From Bacillota bacterium (GTDB taxonomy: Bacteria > Bacillota > Clostridia > Peptostreptococcales > Anaerovoracaceae): DNA of 64,000 bases. Within the stretch, counting starts at the first letter, position 1. Each line of letters opens with the position of its first letter. Location: assembly GCA_030526355.1 (NCBI GenBank), contig JAUNDC010000012.1, positions 1 to 64,000 on the forward strand, given 5' to 3'. This document shows, in pieces, positions 46,869 through 55,047 of this stretch. The notes under the pieces were generated by a model. That model saw nothing but the letters and a program-made list of their open reading frames with translations, was not told where the DNA came from and searched no databases. The position numbers were made by a program, and so were the translations under genes.

Positions 46869-48698
46869 TTATTCCACCGTTACTGATTTAGCAAGATTTT
46901 TCGGCTTGTCGATGTTGCAGCCACGCTCACGAGCAACATAATATGCAAATATCTGGAGAGGTATCACTGCCAGAACAGGGGACACCTCATCTATACAGTC
47001 AGGGATATAGATCACTTCGTCAGCGACCTTCTCAATCTCCGTTCTGCCCTCCTTGGCAACTCCAATAACGCGAGCTCCTCTTGCCTTTATTTCTTCAACA
47101 TTTGATACCATTTTCTCATAGAGGAAATCCTGTGTTGCCAGTGCAAATACCAGCGTTTCCTCCTCCATGAGAGCAATAGTGCCATGCTTCAGCTCTCCTG
47201 CTGCTATAGCGAAGGAATTTATATATGAAATCTCCTTGAGCTTCAGCGAGCCCTCATATGATACTCCTGAGTCAAGTCCTCTGCCTATGAAGAACACCTG
47301 CTCTCTTCTGTGGTACTTTCTGGCTATCTCTGCGATATCATCTTCCTTCTTCAGAAGAGCAGTAACTTTATCAGGAAGAGCCTTGAGATCTGCTAAAACC
47401 TTATGATAATACGCTTCATCTATAGTCCCTTTGGTTCTGCCCATGTAAAGACCAAGCAGATACATGCATACAAGCTGTGTAGTGTAAGCCTTTGTTGATG
47501 CAACTGCAATCTCAGGGCCGGCCCATGTATAGAACACATCATCGGATTCTCTTGCCACAGAGCTTCCTACAACATTTACAACCGACAGGATTCTGGCTCC
47601 TTTTCTCTTGGCCTCTCTGAGGGCAGCCAGAGTATCAAGAGTTTCACCCGACTGGCTGATGCCGATGAACAAAGTGTTTTCATCCACAAAAGGATCTCTG
47701 TATCTGAATTCAGAAGCAACATCTATCTCAACAGGAATCTTTGCCATTTTCTCTATGACAAGCTTTCCTACAAGGCCTGCATGATATGCTGTTCCGCATG
47801 CCACTATGTATACCTTATTGAAGCCTTCAATGTCCTCTTTTGTCATGGATATACCGTCAAGGTTTATGCTGTCGTCATCATTTATCCTTCTTGTGAGAGT
47901 TTCAAATATTCCCTTTGGCTGTTCGTGTATCTCCTTAAGCATAAAGTGTTCGTAGCCTTCCTTTTCGGCTGCGTCTGCATCCCATGTTACATTGAACACA
48001 TCACGCTTTACCTTCCTGCCTTCTTCGTTATAAATAACTATATCATCCTTTGTCAGGACTACAGTTTCATTGTTCTCTATCAGATATACCTGTCTGACAT
48101 ATTTGAGAAGTGCCGGTATATCAGATGCTATAAAGTTGAAGCCCTTGCCTATTCCGGCTACCAGCGGAGCATCCTTGCGGACTGCAACTATTTTATCAGG
48201 CTCTGCAGCAGCTATTGCACACACAGCATATGCACCTCTCATTTCAGCTACAGCCTTGTTTACAGCCTCCAGAAGGTCACCATCATAGAAAATGCCGATC
48301 AGATGAGCGATGACTTCAGAATCTGTCTCCGATTTAAAGTTCACTCCGTAATCTCTGATGAGCCACTCCTTGATTTCCTGATAATTTTCGATTATACCAT
48401 TATGTACGATGGCTATCGAATTGTCTCCGTTGCCGTGAGGGTGAGAATTCACATCAGACGGGGCTCCATGAGTCGCCCATCTGGTATGACCGATTCCAAC
48501 AGCACTGTCAAATTCGGGTGCTCCAATTATCTTCTCGAGATTCTTTATCTCTCCTACATGCTTTCTTATCTGAATCCTGCCGTCGATCGGAAGGGCTATG
48601 CCTGCCGAATCATATCCTCTGTATTCAAGTCGTTTGAGACCGTCGATTACTTTTTCCTTTGCGTGGCTTTTACCCACATATCCTACTATACCGCACAT
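46869..48698 (-). CDS. glmS: Glutamine-fructose-6-phosphate aminotransferase
   Basis: A 609-residue enzyme that makes glucosamine 6-phosphate for peptidoglycan. The N-terminal glutamine amidotransferase has catalytic Cys2 in MCGIVGYVG. Two SIS domains follow (about 285-425 and 455-595), and the C-terminus DKPKNLAKSVTVE is the family signature. AGGAGG precedes the start. The 17 bases between glmM and glmS leave no room for the glmS ribozyme known from other Firmicutes, so control by that ribozyme is excluded at this site. Confidence 0.97.
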   Translation of the reverse strand: MCGIVGYVGKSHAKEKVIDGLKRLEYRGYDSAGIALPIDGRIQIRKHVGEIKNLEKIIGAPEFDSAVGIGHTRWATHGAPSDVNSHPHGNGDNSIAIVHNGIIENYQEIKEWLIRDYGVNFKSETDSEVIAHLIGIFYDGDLLEAVNKAVAEMRGAYAVCAIAAAEPDKIVAVRKDAPLVAGIGKGFNFIASDIPALLKYVRQVYLIENNETVVLTKDDIVIYNEEGRKVKRDVFNVTWDADAAEKEGYEHFMLKEIHEQPKGIFETLTRRINDDDSINLDGISMTKEDIEGFNKVYIVACGTAYHAGLVGKLVIEKMAKIPVEIDVASEFRYRDPFVDENTLFIGISQSGETLDTLAALREAKRKGARILSVVNVVGSSVARESDDVFYTWAGPEIAVASTKAYTTQLVCMYLLGLYMGRTKGTIDEAYYHKVLADLKALPDKVTALLKKEDDIAEIARKYHRREQVFFIGRGLDSGVSYEGSLKLKEISYINSFAIAAGELKHGTIALMEEETLVFALATQDFLYEKMVSNVEEIKARGARVIGVAKEGRTEIEKVADEVIYIPDCIDEVSPVLAVIPLQIFAYYVARERGCNIDKPKNLAKSVTVE

Positions 48699-48715
48699 AT
48701 TTTCCTCCTGTTACT

Positions 48716-50065
48716 TTAACCGAACCTTTTTGTCAGGAGCACAGCCAAATCCTCTGCCAGCTTTGTGATATGCTCAACATCCTGACCTTCGAGCATAACT
48801 CTGACAAGCGGCTCTGTACCTGAAGGTCTGATAAGAACTCTCCCTGTTCCTTTAAGATCCTCTTCTATTTTCGCTATTGCCCCTTTAATATCTTCATCTT
48901 CCATGTATTTGTTTTTATTTTCGTTTTTCACTCTGGCATTCTTGAGCACCTGCGGGAATATCTCAATCTCATCCGAAAGCTCAGACGGCTTCCTGCCTGT
49001 AAGCAGTACAGCCTGCAGCAGTTGCAGTGATGACAGTATACCGTCTCCGGTAGTTGTATGATTGAGGAAAATGATATGACCGGATTGTTCCCCGCCTATC
49101 ATCCCGCCTGTCTTGAGCATGCTTTCCAGAACATATCTGTCTCCCACAGAGGTTACCTGTGTTTTAAGTCCCAGAGACTCGATATACTTATGAAATCCGA
49201 GATTGCTCATTACAGTTGCCGTTACCAGATCTCCAGGCAGCTGGCCTTTGTCTTTCATCATTCTGGCACATATGCAGATAAGCTTATCTCCATCGATTAT
49301 TCTTCCCTTTTCGTCTACTGCTATTAGTCTGTCAGCATCGCCATCATATGCCAGTCCGAGGAATGCTCCCTGCCTGATCACCTCTTCCTGAAGCTTCTCA
49401 GGGTGTGTGGAGCCGCAGCTGTCATTGATATTGGTTCCATCAGGCTTGTTCCCGATAACAGTTATATCAGCACCTAGATCTTCATATACCTTCTGCGCCA
49501 CCTTGTATGCTGCACCGTTGGCGCAGTCGAGCACCAGCTTGACACCGCTTATGTCCGTCTGGATAGTTGACTTGAGAAAATCAGCATATTTATCCATGGC
49601 ATCATCATCGGCTTCAAGGCATCTGCCAAGTCGGTCTCCTGTTATATGGCTGTTGACATCAATATCTCTGAGTATTATATCCTCTATTTCGTTTTCGATA
49701 TCGTCATCCAGTTTGAAGCCTTCTCCATTAAAGAATTTGATGCCGTTATATTCAAACGGATTATGGGATGCGGAGATAACCACTCCAGCATCAGCCCTGT
49801 ATGCTTTTACCAGATATGCTATTGCAGGCGTTGGAAGTACTCCAACCTTGATAACGTTGCCGCCTACGGCAAGTATGCCTGCACTGAGGGCATCCTCCAG
49901 CATATCTCCCGAAAGTCTGGTATCCTTACCTATCAGCACTACAGGTCGCTTGACATCCTTGCTGAGCACGTGTGCACCAGCCTTGCCCAGCTTGAATGCA
50001 AGCTCAGGCGTAAGCTCGGAATTGGCAATTCCCCTTACTCCATCTGTTCCGAATAATCTTCCCAT
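48716..50065 (-). CDS. glmM: Phosphoglucosamine mutase
   Basis: A 449-residue mutase converting glucosamine 6-phosphate to the 1-phosphate. The active serine lies in ISASHNPFEYNG near residues 99-110, the metal loop is DGDADR near 241, and the C-terminal phosphate loop is RPSGTEPLVR near 410. It begins 41 bases after cdaR. In Firmicutes GlmM binds and restrains CdaA, which fits this gene order. Confidence 0.97.
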   Translation of the reverse strand: MGRLFGTDGVRGIANSELTPELAFKLGKAGAHVLSKDVKRPVVLIGKDTRLSGDMLEDALSAGILAVGGNVIKVGVLPTPAIAYLVKAYRADAGVVISASHNPFEYNGIKFFNGEGFKLDDDIENEIEDIILRDIDVNSHITGDRLGRCLEADDDAMDKYADFLKSTIQTDISGVKLVLDCANGAAYKVAQKVYEDLGADITVIGNKPDGTNINDSCGSTHPEKLQEEVIRQGAFLGLAYDGDADRLIAVDEKGRIIDGDKLICICARMMKDKGQLPGDLVTATVMSNLGFHKYIESLGLKTQVTSVGDRYVLESMLKTGGMIGGEQSGHIIFLNHTTTGDGILSSLQLLQAVLLTGRKPSELSDEIEIFPQVLKNARVKNENKNKYMEDEDIKGAIAKIEEDLKGTGRVLIRPSGTEPLVRVMLEGQDVEHITKLAEDLAVLLTKRFG

Positions 50066-50106
50066 TTTCTTCTCCTCATAAGTTCTTAATAGTCATTTAG
50101 GCCGTA

Positions 50107-51024
50107 TTACTGAGCTGATGAAATGCTCACACCAGCCGAAATACTATTATCATAAAGATATACACCATCAGGCAGGTCTACTATTATTTCAGCTTTGCCT
50201 GAAGCTGTCATGCCTTTCATATCGACAGTGCCCTCAACACTGTGGATTTCATTGATAACGTCCTTGTCTCCCACTATTCTTATTGTTCCGGGAGCATCTA
50301 TCTTGTCTATAGTAACATCCGACTCTGTGTTCTCGGCCTTCACGCTGAGTCTGATTTCCTTTGAAGCCAGCAGCTGTACATCAGCATATGCGATTTTGTA
50401 CGAGGTTTCCACTCCCTCAATCTCATTGCCGTCCTCGTCAACAGGTGTGAGCTCGGCTTCGAGATTCCGCAGAGTCGTATCAACCTTATCTATATTAACC
50501 GTTCCTTTTACATAATCAACCTTCTTCACCAGATTGGCTGCTCCGCTCACATACACGGTTTCCGGCGAAAAGTCTATTACCCATGCGAGCTCTGACTGGC
50601 TGTCGGTTTCTCCTGAAAATTCTATCTTAACATTTCTTTCTTCAGATACCTTCTCAGTTACCTTAACCTTGATTTTATCCTCCGATACACTGTCAAGCCG
50701 CACACCGTCCGGGAGATTCACCACGATATCGACAGTATTGCTGCCTTCCTTGCATTTGGATACATCCGCATGAGCAGATATTCCTCGCTTCTTGGCATCG
50801 TTTACATCTGATCTTTTACCTTCAATCACGGCACTTATCATTACGGTTTCTTCATCTGCAACTGCCAGACCGCGTTCGGCAAGCACTTCTGTGTTGGTAA
50901 AGCTTACCTCGATATTGCTGATTTTCTTCCTGCTTTCAGGATTCACTTCGCCGATAACGTATACCCACAGGCAGACGGCTATCACTAGGGAACATATTTT
51001 GAGTACGGTTTTATTGTTCAGCAT
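50107..51024 (-). CDS. cdaR: CdaA regulatory protein CdaR (YbbR-domain protein)
   Basis: A 305-residue membrane-anchored protein with one N-terminal helix (about residues 7-25) and three to four extracytoplasmic YbbR repeats. It modulates the diadenylate cyclase CdaA across the membrane. The gene overlaps the end of cdaA by 14 bases, which suggests coupled translation. YbbR repeats differ strongly in sequence but the pattern VxVSGAAxLVxxVxYVxGTV near residue 155 is clear. Confidence 0.93.
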   Translation of the reverse strand: MLNNKTVLKICSLVIAVCLWVYVIGEVNPESRKKISNIEVSFTNTEVLAERGLAVADEETVMISAVIEGKRSDVNDAKKRGISAHADVSKCKEGSNTVDIVVNLPDGVRLDSVSEDKIKVKVTEKVSEERNVKIEFSGETDSQSELAWVIDFSPETVYVSGAANLVKKVDYVKGTVNIDKVDTTLRNLEAELTPVDEDGNEIEGVETSYKIAYADVQLLASKEIRLSVKAENTESDVTIDKIDAPGTIRIVGDKDVINEIHSVEGTVDMKGMTASGKAEIIVDLPDGVYLYDNSISAGVSISSAQ

Positions 51025-51865
51025 CCTTTTTCCCCCTTATTTTATTGATGAATTTAGAGATAGCCGATCTCGTGCCTTTGGCTTCTTCGATATTCATATA
51101 CATATTGAGCAGCTTCTTCTCCACAGTTTTGACATCAAGAAATCTGGACAGCTGCCCGTCTTCCGCCATTGATATTATTCCTGTTTCCTCTGATACTATC
51201 AGTGTCAGAGCATCTGAATTCTCTGTTATCCCGATTCCGGCTCTGTGCCTTGTTCCCAGGTCTTTACTTATGTTATTGTTCCTCGTCAGCGGCAGCACGC
51301 ATCCGGCAGCATAGATTCTGCCGTCTCTTATGATTACAGCTCCATCATGCAACGGTGCTCCTTCATAAAAAATATTCCCAAGCATCTGCTCCGATATCTG
51401 TGCATCTACTATCGTTCCGCTTTCCATTATATCCGTCAGGTTCGTCTGGCGCTCGAAAACGATGAGCGCGCCGACTCTGTCCTTGGAAAAATTCTCTATT
51501 GCCTTGGCAATCTGTGATGTTATCTGCTTGCCTGTTTCCTTGTCCAGCTGTTCAAAGGGTGCATTGACGAACTTGCTTCTGCCCAGATACTCAAGTCCGC
51601 GGCGAAGCTCCGGCTGGAAAACCACCAGAATAGCAAATGCCCCCAGTGCCACCGTGCCTTTCAGCAGCCAGTTAATCGTATGGAGATTGAAAATTTCAGA
51701 TAAAAATGTTGCAACAACTAAAAGCAGAACCCCTTTAAACAGCTGCTCTGCTCTTGTCTGCTTGATGAGCCCCAGTAATTTGTATACGACAAAGGCTACA
51801 ATCAATATATCTATAATATCCGTGACTCTTATCCCGGAAAGTGCATTCCAAAAAAAATCCTGCAT
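51011..51865 (-). CDS. cdaA: Diadenylate cyclase CdaA
   Basis: A 284-residue membrane enzyme that makes c-di-AMP from two ATP. Three N-terminal membrane helices (to about residue 85) precede the DAC domain with the catalytic DGAVII at 174-179 and the ATP loop RHRA at 206-209. c-di-AMP controls potassium and osmolyte uptake and wall homeostasis in Firmicutes. The operon continues with cdaR, glmM, glmS and ahcY. Confidence 0.97.
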   Translation of the reverse strand: MQDFFWNALSGIRVTDIIDILIVAFVVYKLLGLIKQTRAEQLFKGVLLLVVATFLSEIFNLHTINWLLKGTVALGAFAILVVFQPELRRGLEYLGRSKFVNAPFEQLDKETGKQITSQIAKAIENFSKDRVGALIVFERQTNLTDIMESGTIVDAQISEQMLGNIFYEGAPLHDGAVIIRDGRIYAAGCVLPLTRNNNISKDLGTRHRAGIGITENSDALTLIVSEETGIISMAEDGQLSRFLDVKTVEKKLLNMYMNIEEAKGTRSAISKFINKIRGKKDAEQ

Positions 51866-51922
51866 AAATCTGCTCCCTGTAAATATAGTTAATATTTATA
51901 TTTTACAAAAAAAACCTGCTTC

Positions 51923-52624
51923 TTACAAGCTTTTGAGGTATTCTATTTCTTTCTTTGTCAATTTGCGGTAGTGACCTTCCATTAAATGTCCCAGCCTGAT
52001 ATCTCCGATGGCTGTGCGTTCCAGCGCCTGTACCCTGTTGCCTACAGCAGCAAACATCTTTCGAACCTGTCGGTTCTTGCCTTCTTTTATCATAATTTCC
52101 ACAACTGCATGTCTTGGCATCTGTTTTATCACCCTGACTTTAGCAGGTGATGTTATGAAGCCTCCTATATCCACACCTTTTCTCAGGCGCGCCAGCTTCG
52201 TATCCGATATGACACCTGCGACCTTTGCAACGTAGGTTTTGTACACCTCATGCTTGGGATGCGTCAGAGTGTATGTCAGCTGACCGTCGTTGGTCATTAT
52301 AAGCAGACCTGTCGTATTGTAGTCAAGTCTTCCTACAGGAAACAGCCTTTCAGGAATATCGGCCACCAGCTCTGCCACAGTTGCCCTGTCTTTATCATCA
52401 TCCATGGAGGTGATGTATCCCAGCGGCTTATTGACAACAACGTACACCTTTGATTCAGCCTCAATCTTTCTGCCGTTTACAACTACAACATCGCCGTCCT
52501 CAACAGTACAGCCCATTTCTCTGACAACGGCTCCGTTCAGCTTTACATTTCCGCATGCAATAAGTTCATCCGCCTTTCTTCTGCTGCAGATGCCCGCATC
52601 AGCTATATATTTATTCAATCTCAT
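51923..52624 (-). CDS. rluB: Pseudouridine synthase, RluB/RsuA family
   Basis: A 233-residue enzyme with an N-terminal S4 RNA-binding domain (about 1-60) and a catalytic domain with the Asp of GRLDYNTTGL near residues 98-107. RluB forms pseudouridine 2605 of 23S rRNA; RsuA-type action on 16S rRNA is possible. A weak stem with a T run follows the stop codon, so part of the transcription may end before cdaA. Confidence 0.92.
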   Translation of the reverse strand: MRLNKYIADAGICSRRKADELIACGNVKLNGAVVREMGCTVEDGDVVVVNGRKIEAESKVYVVVNKPLGYITSMDDDKDRATVAELVADIPERLFPVGRLDYNTTGLLIMTNDGQLTYTLTHPKHEVYKTYVAKVAGVISDTKLARLRKGVDIGGFITSPAKVRVIKQMPRHAVVEIMIKEGKNRQVRKMFAAVGNRVQALERTAIGDIRLGHLMEGHYRKLTKKEIEYLKSL

Positions 52625-52692
52625 TGGAGTTTATGTTCCTTTCCTGAAAATAGCTCCGGCTTCAAATATCCGTATATGTGATTTTAACACAT

Positions 52693-52726
52693 AAAAAAAA
52701 GCTTGAAAAGCAGTACTTATCAAGCT
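52693..52726 (-). terminator. Intrinsic terminator of the 47-residue gene
   Basis: On the minus strand AGCTTGA (52720-52726) pairs with TCAAGCT (52700-52706), followed by eight T. It lies 38 bases after the small gene's stop codon and ends its transcript before rluB. Confidence 0.88.
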
Positions 52727-52763
52727 CTCTGATTTTACCTCTATGCGCAGCTCTGCTGCATGA

Positions 52764-52907
52764 TTAATGATAGCTGCATGCGTTCTTTTCGATGGAGTAA
52801 CGTTTCTCTCCATCTGTATTCTCTGAAACCTTGACAGTGCATGTCATGTCCTGCATTTCCTGCTCCATAACAACGTTTCCCTTATCGTCCTTAATAATGA
52901 TGGTCAT
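52764..52907 (-). CDS. 47-residue protein of unknown function
   Basis: A small complete gene coding for a soluble, mixed-charge protein that begins MTIIIKDDKGNVV. It has two cysteines (residues 23 and 44), alternating hydrophobic positions in the first 30 residues that suggest beta strands, and no signal or membrane segment. GGAGGAG lies 6 bases before the ATG. A full transcription unit surrounds it: a TTGACA-17-TATCAT promoter and an intrinsic terminator. No family is recognised. The full set of signals makes a real gene likely even at this size. Confidence 0.75.
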   Translation of the reverse strand: MTIIIKDDKGNVVMEQEMQDMTCTVKVSENTDGEKRYSIEKNACSYH

Positions 52908-52933
52908 CCCGGCTCCTCCTTTCGTTTATCACT

Positions 52934-52967
52934 TTATCATGATAACGTATAAAAAGAACGTTGTCAA
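52934..52967 (-). promoter_or_regulatory. Promoter with palindromic operator of the 47-residue gene
   Basis: A perfect TTGACA (52962-52967) and TATCAT (52939-52944) are 17 bases apart. The 12-base perfect palindrome TTATCATGATAA (52934-52945) covers the -10 box and may be a repressor site. Confidence 0.75.
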
Positions 52968-53014
52968 CCCCTTACTCAGGCAAAACTATCTGCGGGTGCA
53001 GTCTGCAGGAAATT

Positions 53015-53308
53015 CTACTTAGGCAGCACTATCTGCGGATCCTCCTTGGCTCTCCTGTAAAGCACAAACCTTCTGCCTATTGCCTGCACAAATTCGGCAT
53101 CCAGCATTTCGGCAACCTGATTGGCGGTTTCTTTAGCATCCAGCAGGCTTCCTTCCTGTATTTTTACCTTCACCAGCTCTCTGAGCTCAAGCAGTGAATC
53201 GATTTCCCTGATAATATTCTCCGTCAGATCATTTTTGCCGATAAACACCAGTGGATCCAGTTCATGGGCAAGCTTTTTGAGATAGCTCCTCTGTTTTCCT
53301 GTTATCAT
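53015..53308 (-). CDS. yhbY: YhbY family ribosome-associated RNA-binding protein
   Basis: A 97-residue protein made of one CRM domain. It starts MITGKQRSYLKKLAHEL and carries the conserved VFIGKNDLT near residues 21-29. YhbY binds pre-50S particles and 23S rRNA and helps ribosome assembly. GAGGAG precedes the ATG. A 7-base stem (TGCTCAC/GTGAGCA, 53348-53369) lies in its upstream region. Confidence 0.93.
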   Translation of the reverse strand: MITGKQRSYLKKLAHELDPLVFIGKNDLTENIIREIDSLLELRELVKVKIQEGSLLDAKETANQVAEMLDAEFVQAIGRRFVLYRRAKEDPQIVLPK

Positions 53309-53444
53309 TTTTTCTCCTCTGTAAAAGTACTGAAATTATTCAATGAATGCTCACTGCATCCGGTGAGCAGACTTTGCCCATATTGTAACATCAAACATAA
53401 TGTAATTCCAGCCTGTTTTAGACATGTCAATTGTACTTTTTGTA

Positions 53445-53472
53445 TTCACATGTGCCTTTTTTGTACTATAAT
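53445..53472 (+). promoter_or_regulatory. Promoter of the 96-residue protein/DUF815 unit
   Basis: TTCACA (53445-53450) and a perfect TATAAT (53467-53472) are 16 bases apart; a second TATAAT follows 2 bases later at 53475-53480. Confidence 0.6.
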
Positions 53473-53509
53473 AGTATAATGTAGTTTAAAAACAAAAGAG
53501 GTGATTATC

Positions 53510-53800
53510 ATGCGCAAAATCAAACTGGTTCCGGACAAACCTTTTCACAACAGATGTGAAATAGCCATAATCGATATGACTGACGGTGAAAAACGCCGCG
53601 GCAAGATCACCGCTGAATACGCTCGTGCCGATATCAATCAGCTGCAGAAGCAAGGGCTTGATTATGACGGTGCCATGAATTATTTCAGAGAGATGATCGA
53701 CGATGTTATCAGATACTATATTCTAGGCGACTGGGAATGCGTCGGAGGATACGATGAAACCATGGAAATAATAGCATCACATGTAAAGCTTTATTATTAA
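53510..53800 (+). CDS. Hypothetical protein, 96 residues
   Basis: A soluble, charged protein with no family that I recognise. It begins MRKIKLVPDKPF, looks like a beta-rich first third followed by helices (residues 45-70, QLQKQGLDYDGAMNYFREMI), and ends with two aromatic residues. GAGGTG lies 7 bases before the ATG at 53510; a GTG three codons earlier is less likely. It has its own promoter and is followed after 53 bases by the DUF815 ATPase gene, so the two may be cotranscribed. Confidence 0.8.
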   Translation: MRKIKLVPDKPFHNRCEIAIIDMTDGEKRRGKITAEYARADINQLQKQGLDYDGAMNYFREMIDDVIRYYILGDWECVGGYDETMEIIASHVKLYY

Positions 53801-53853
53801 AACTGCGGGCACCTGCATCACGCCGGGCTCACATAATATATCAGGAGAACTAT

Positions 53854-55047
53854 ATGAAAAAGAAATTCAATCAGTTAAAACTCAATATTGATTCGCTTAC
53901 TGTATTTTCGAACCTGAAGAACGACCCTGTAATCTCAGGATTCCACAATCTTCTATCGGCTCTCTGCAGCAAGGATCAGGAAAAATCAATAGCACTCTAC
54001 AGTGATTTCGCTGCCAAGCTGTACTCCTCAACAGTCAGCCTGACTGACTATATCAGGACACTGGTGCTCCAGGATGATAACTTTTATGTAAAGAAAAAAG
54101 CGGCAGGTGAAGAAATTCCGCCTGAAATCTCAGATGCAGCAGAGCATGAGCTGACTGCTCTGCAGGAGCTGGCTTCTGTCTCCTCAAAGGAAATACAGGA
54201 TTATCTGGATTACGACGGTTATCTGCCATCATGGACGACCCGGGATGCAGATCTGCGATATAATTTCATGGAAAAAATAAACAATGTATCAAGACTGGGA
54301 TATGGAATCTTCGCAAAATACAGCTTCTTCCGCCTGGAGGATTCGGAAATAATTCCTGTGGCACACCCCGACTGCCAGAGACTTGATCAGCTTTTTGAAT
54401 ACAAAAGGGAACGTGATCTTATAATAAAGAACACCGAAGCTCTCGTAAACGGCACGGGAGCCAGCAACATGCTCCTTTACGGCGATGCAGGAACCGGCAA
54501 AAGCTCCACCATCAAAGCTGTTGCCGCTGCCTACGCTCCACAGGGACTGAGAATAATTGAGGTCAAAAAGAATCAGCTCAGCCAGATTCCAAGGGTAATG
54601 GAAGAGCTTGCTTCGAACCCTCTGAAGTTTATATTGTTTATTGACGATTTAAGTTTTTCGGGAAATGATGACAATTTCTCGGCTCTAAAGGCAACTCTGG
54701 AGGGAAGCATTTCAGGCTGCGGTGAAAATGCCGTTATATACGCCACCAGCAACCGACGTCATCTGGTTAAGGAAAGCTTCGACGACAGAAACGGAGACGA
54801 GCTTCATCTGAACGATACTATGCAGGAAACCATGAGCCTTGCAGCCAGATTCGGGCTTACGATAACCTTCCAGAAGCCTGACAAGGACTCATATCTTGCC
54901 ATCGTCAAGTCCCTTGCCGAGGAATACGGTATAGAAATGGATGAGAATGAGCTATTCAAAAAAGCGGAAGCTCACGCAATCAGAAAAAACGGCAGAAGCC
55001 CAAGAACTGCAAAACAGTTTATTGAGCTGCTCAAGATAGGGATTTAA
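53854..55047 (+). CDS. DUF815 family AAA ATPase
   Basis: A 397-residue ATP-binding protein of the DUF815 family. A poorly conserved helical N-terminal half precedes the AAA core with Walker A GDAGTGKSS near residues 210-218 and Walker B FILFIDDLSF near 266-275, and the sensor ATSNRRH near 305. The family is widespread in Clostridia and Proteobacteria but its function is not established. AGGAGA precedes the start. Its end overlaps the convergent cca gene by 17 bases. Confidence 0.9.
   Translation: MKKKFNQLKLNIDSLTVFSNLKNDPVISGFHNLLSALCSKDQEKSIALYSDFAAKLYSSTVSLTDYIRTLVLQDDNFYVKKKAAGEEIPPEISDAAEHELTALQELASVSSKEIQDYLDYDGYLPSWTTRDADLRYNFMEKINNVSRLGYGIFAKYSFFRLEDSEIIPVAHPDCQRLDQLFEYKRERDLIIKNTEALVNGTGASNMLLYGDAGTGKSSTIKAVAAAYAPQGLRIIEVKKNQLSQIPRVMEELASNPLKFILFIDDLSFSGNDDNFSALKATLEGSISGCGENAVIYATSNRRHLVKESFDDRNGDELHLNDTMQETMSLAARFGLTITFQKPDKDSYLAIVKSLAEEYGIEMDENELFKKAEAHAIRKNGRSPRTAKQFIELLKIGI

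Noticed and set aside
48699..48715. glmS ribozyme
   Set aside because: Only 17 bases lie between glmM and glmS, too few for the ribozyme core.
47781..48719. 312-codon open frame on the plus strand opposite glmS
   Set aside because: It is a shadow of the highly conserved glmS frame, has no ribosome site, and its product is Tyr/Ser-rich without any recognisable domain.
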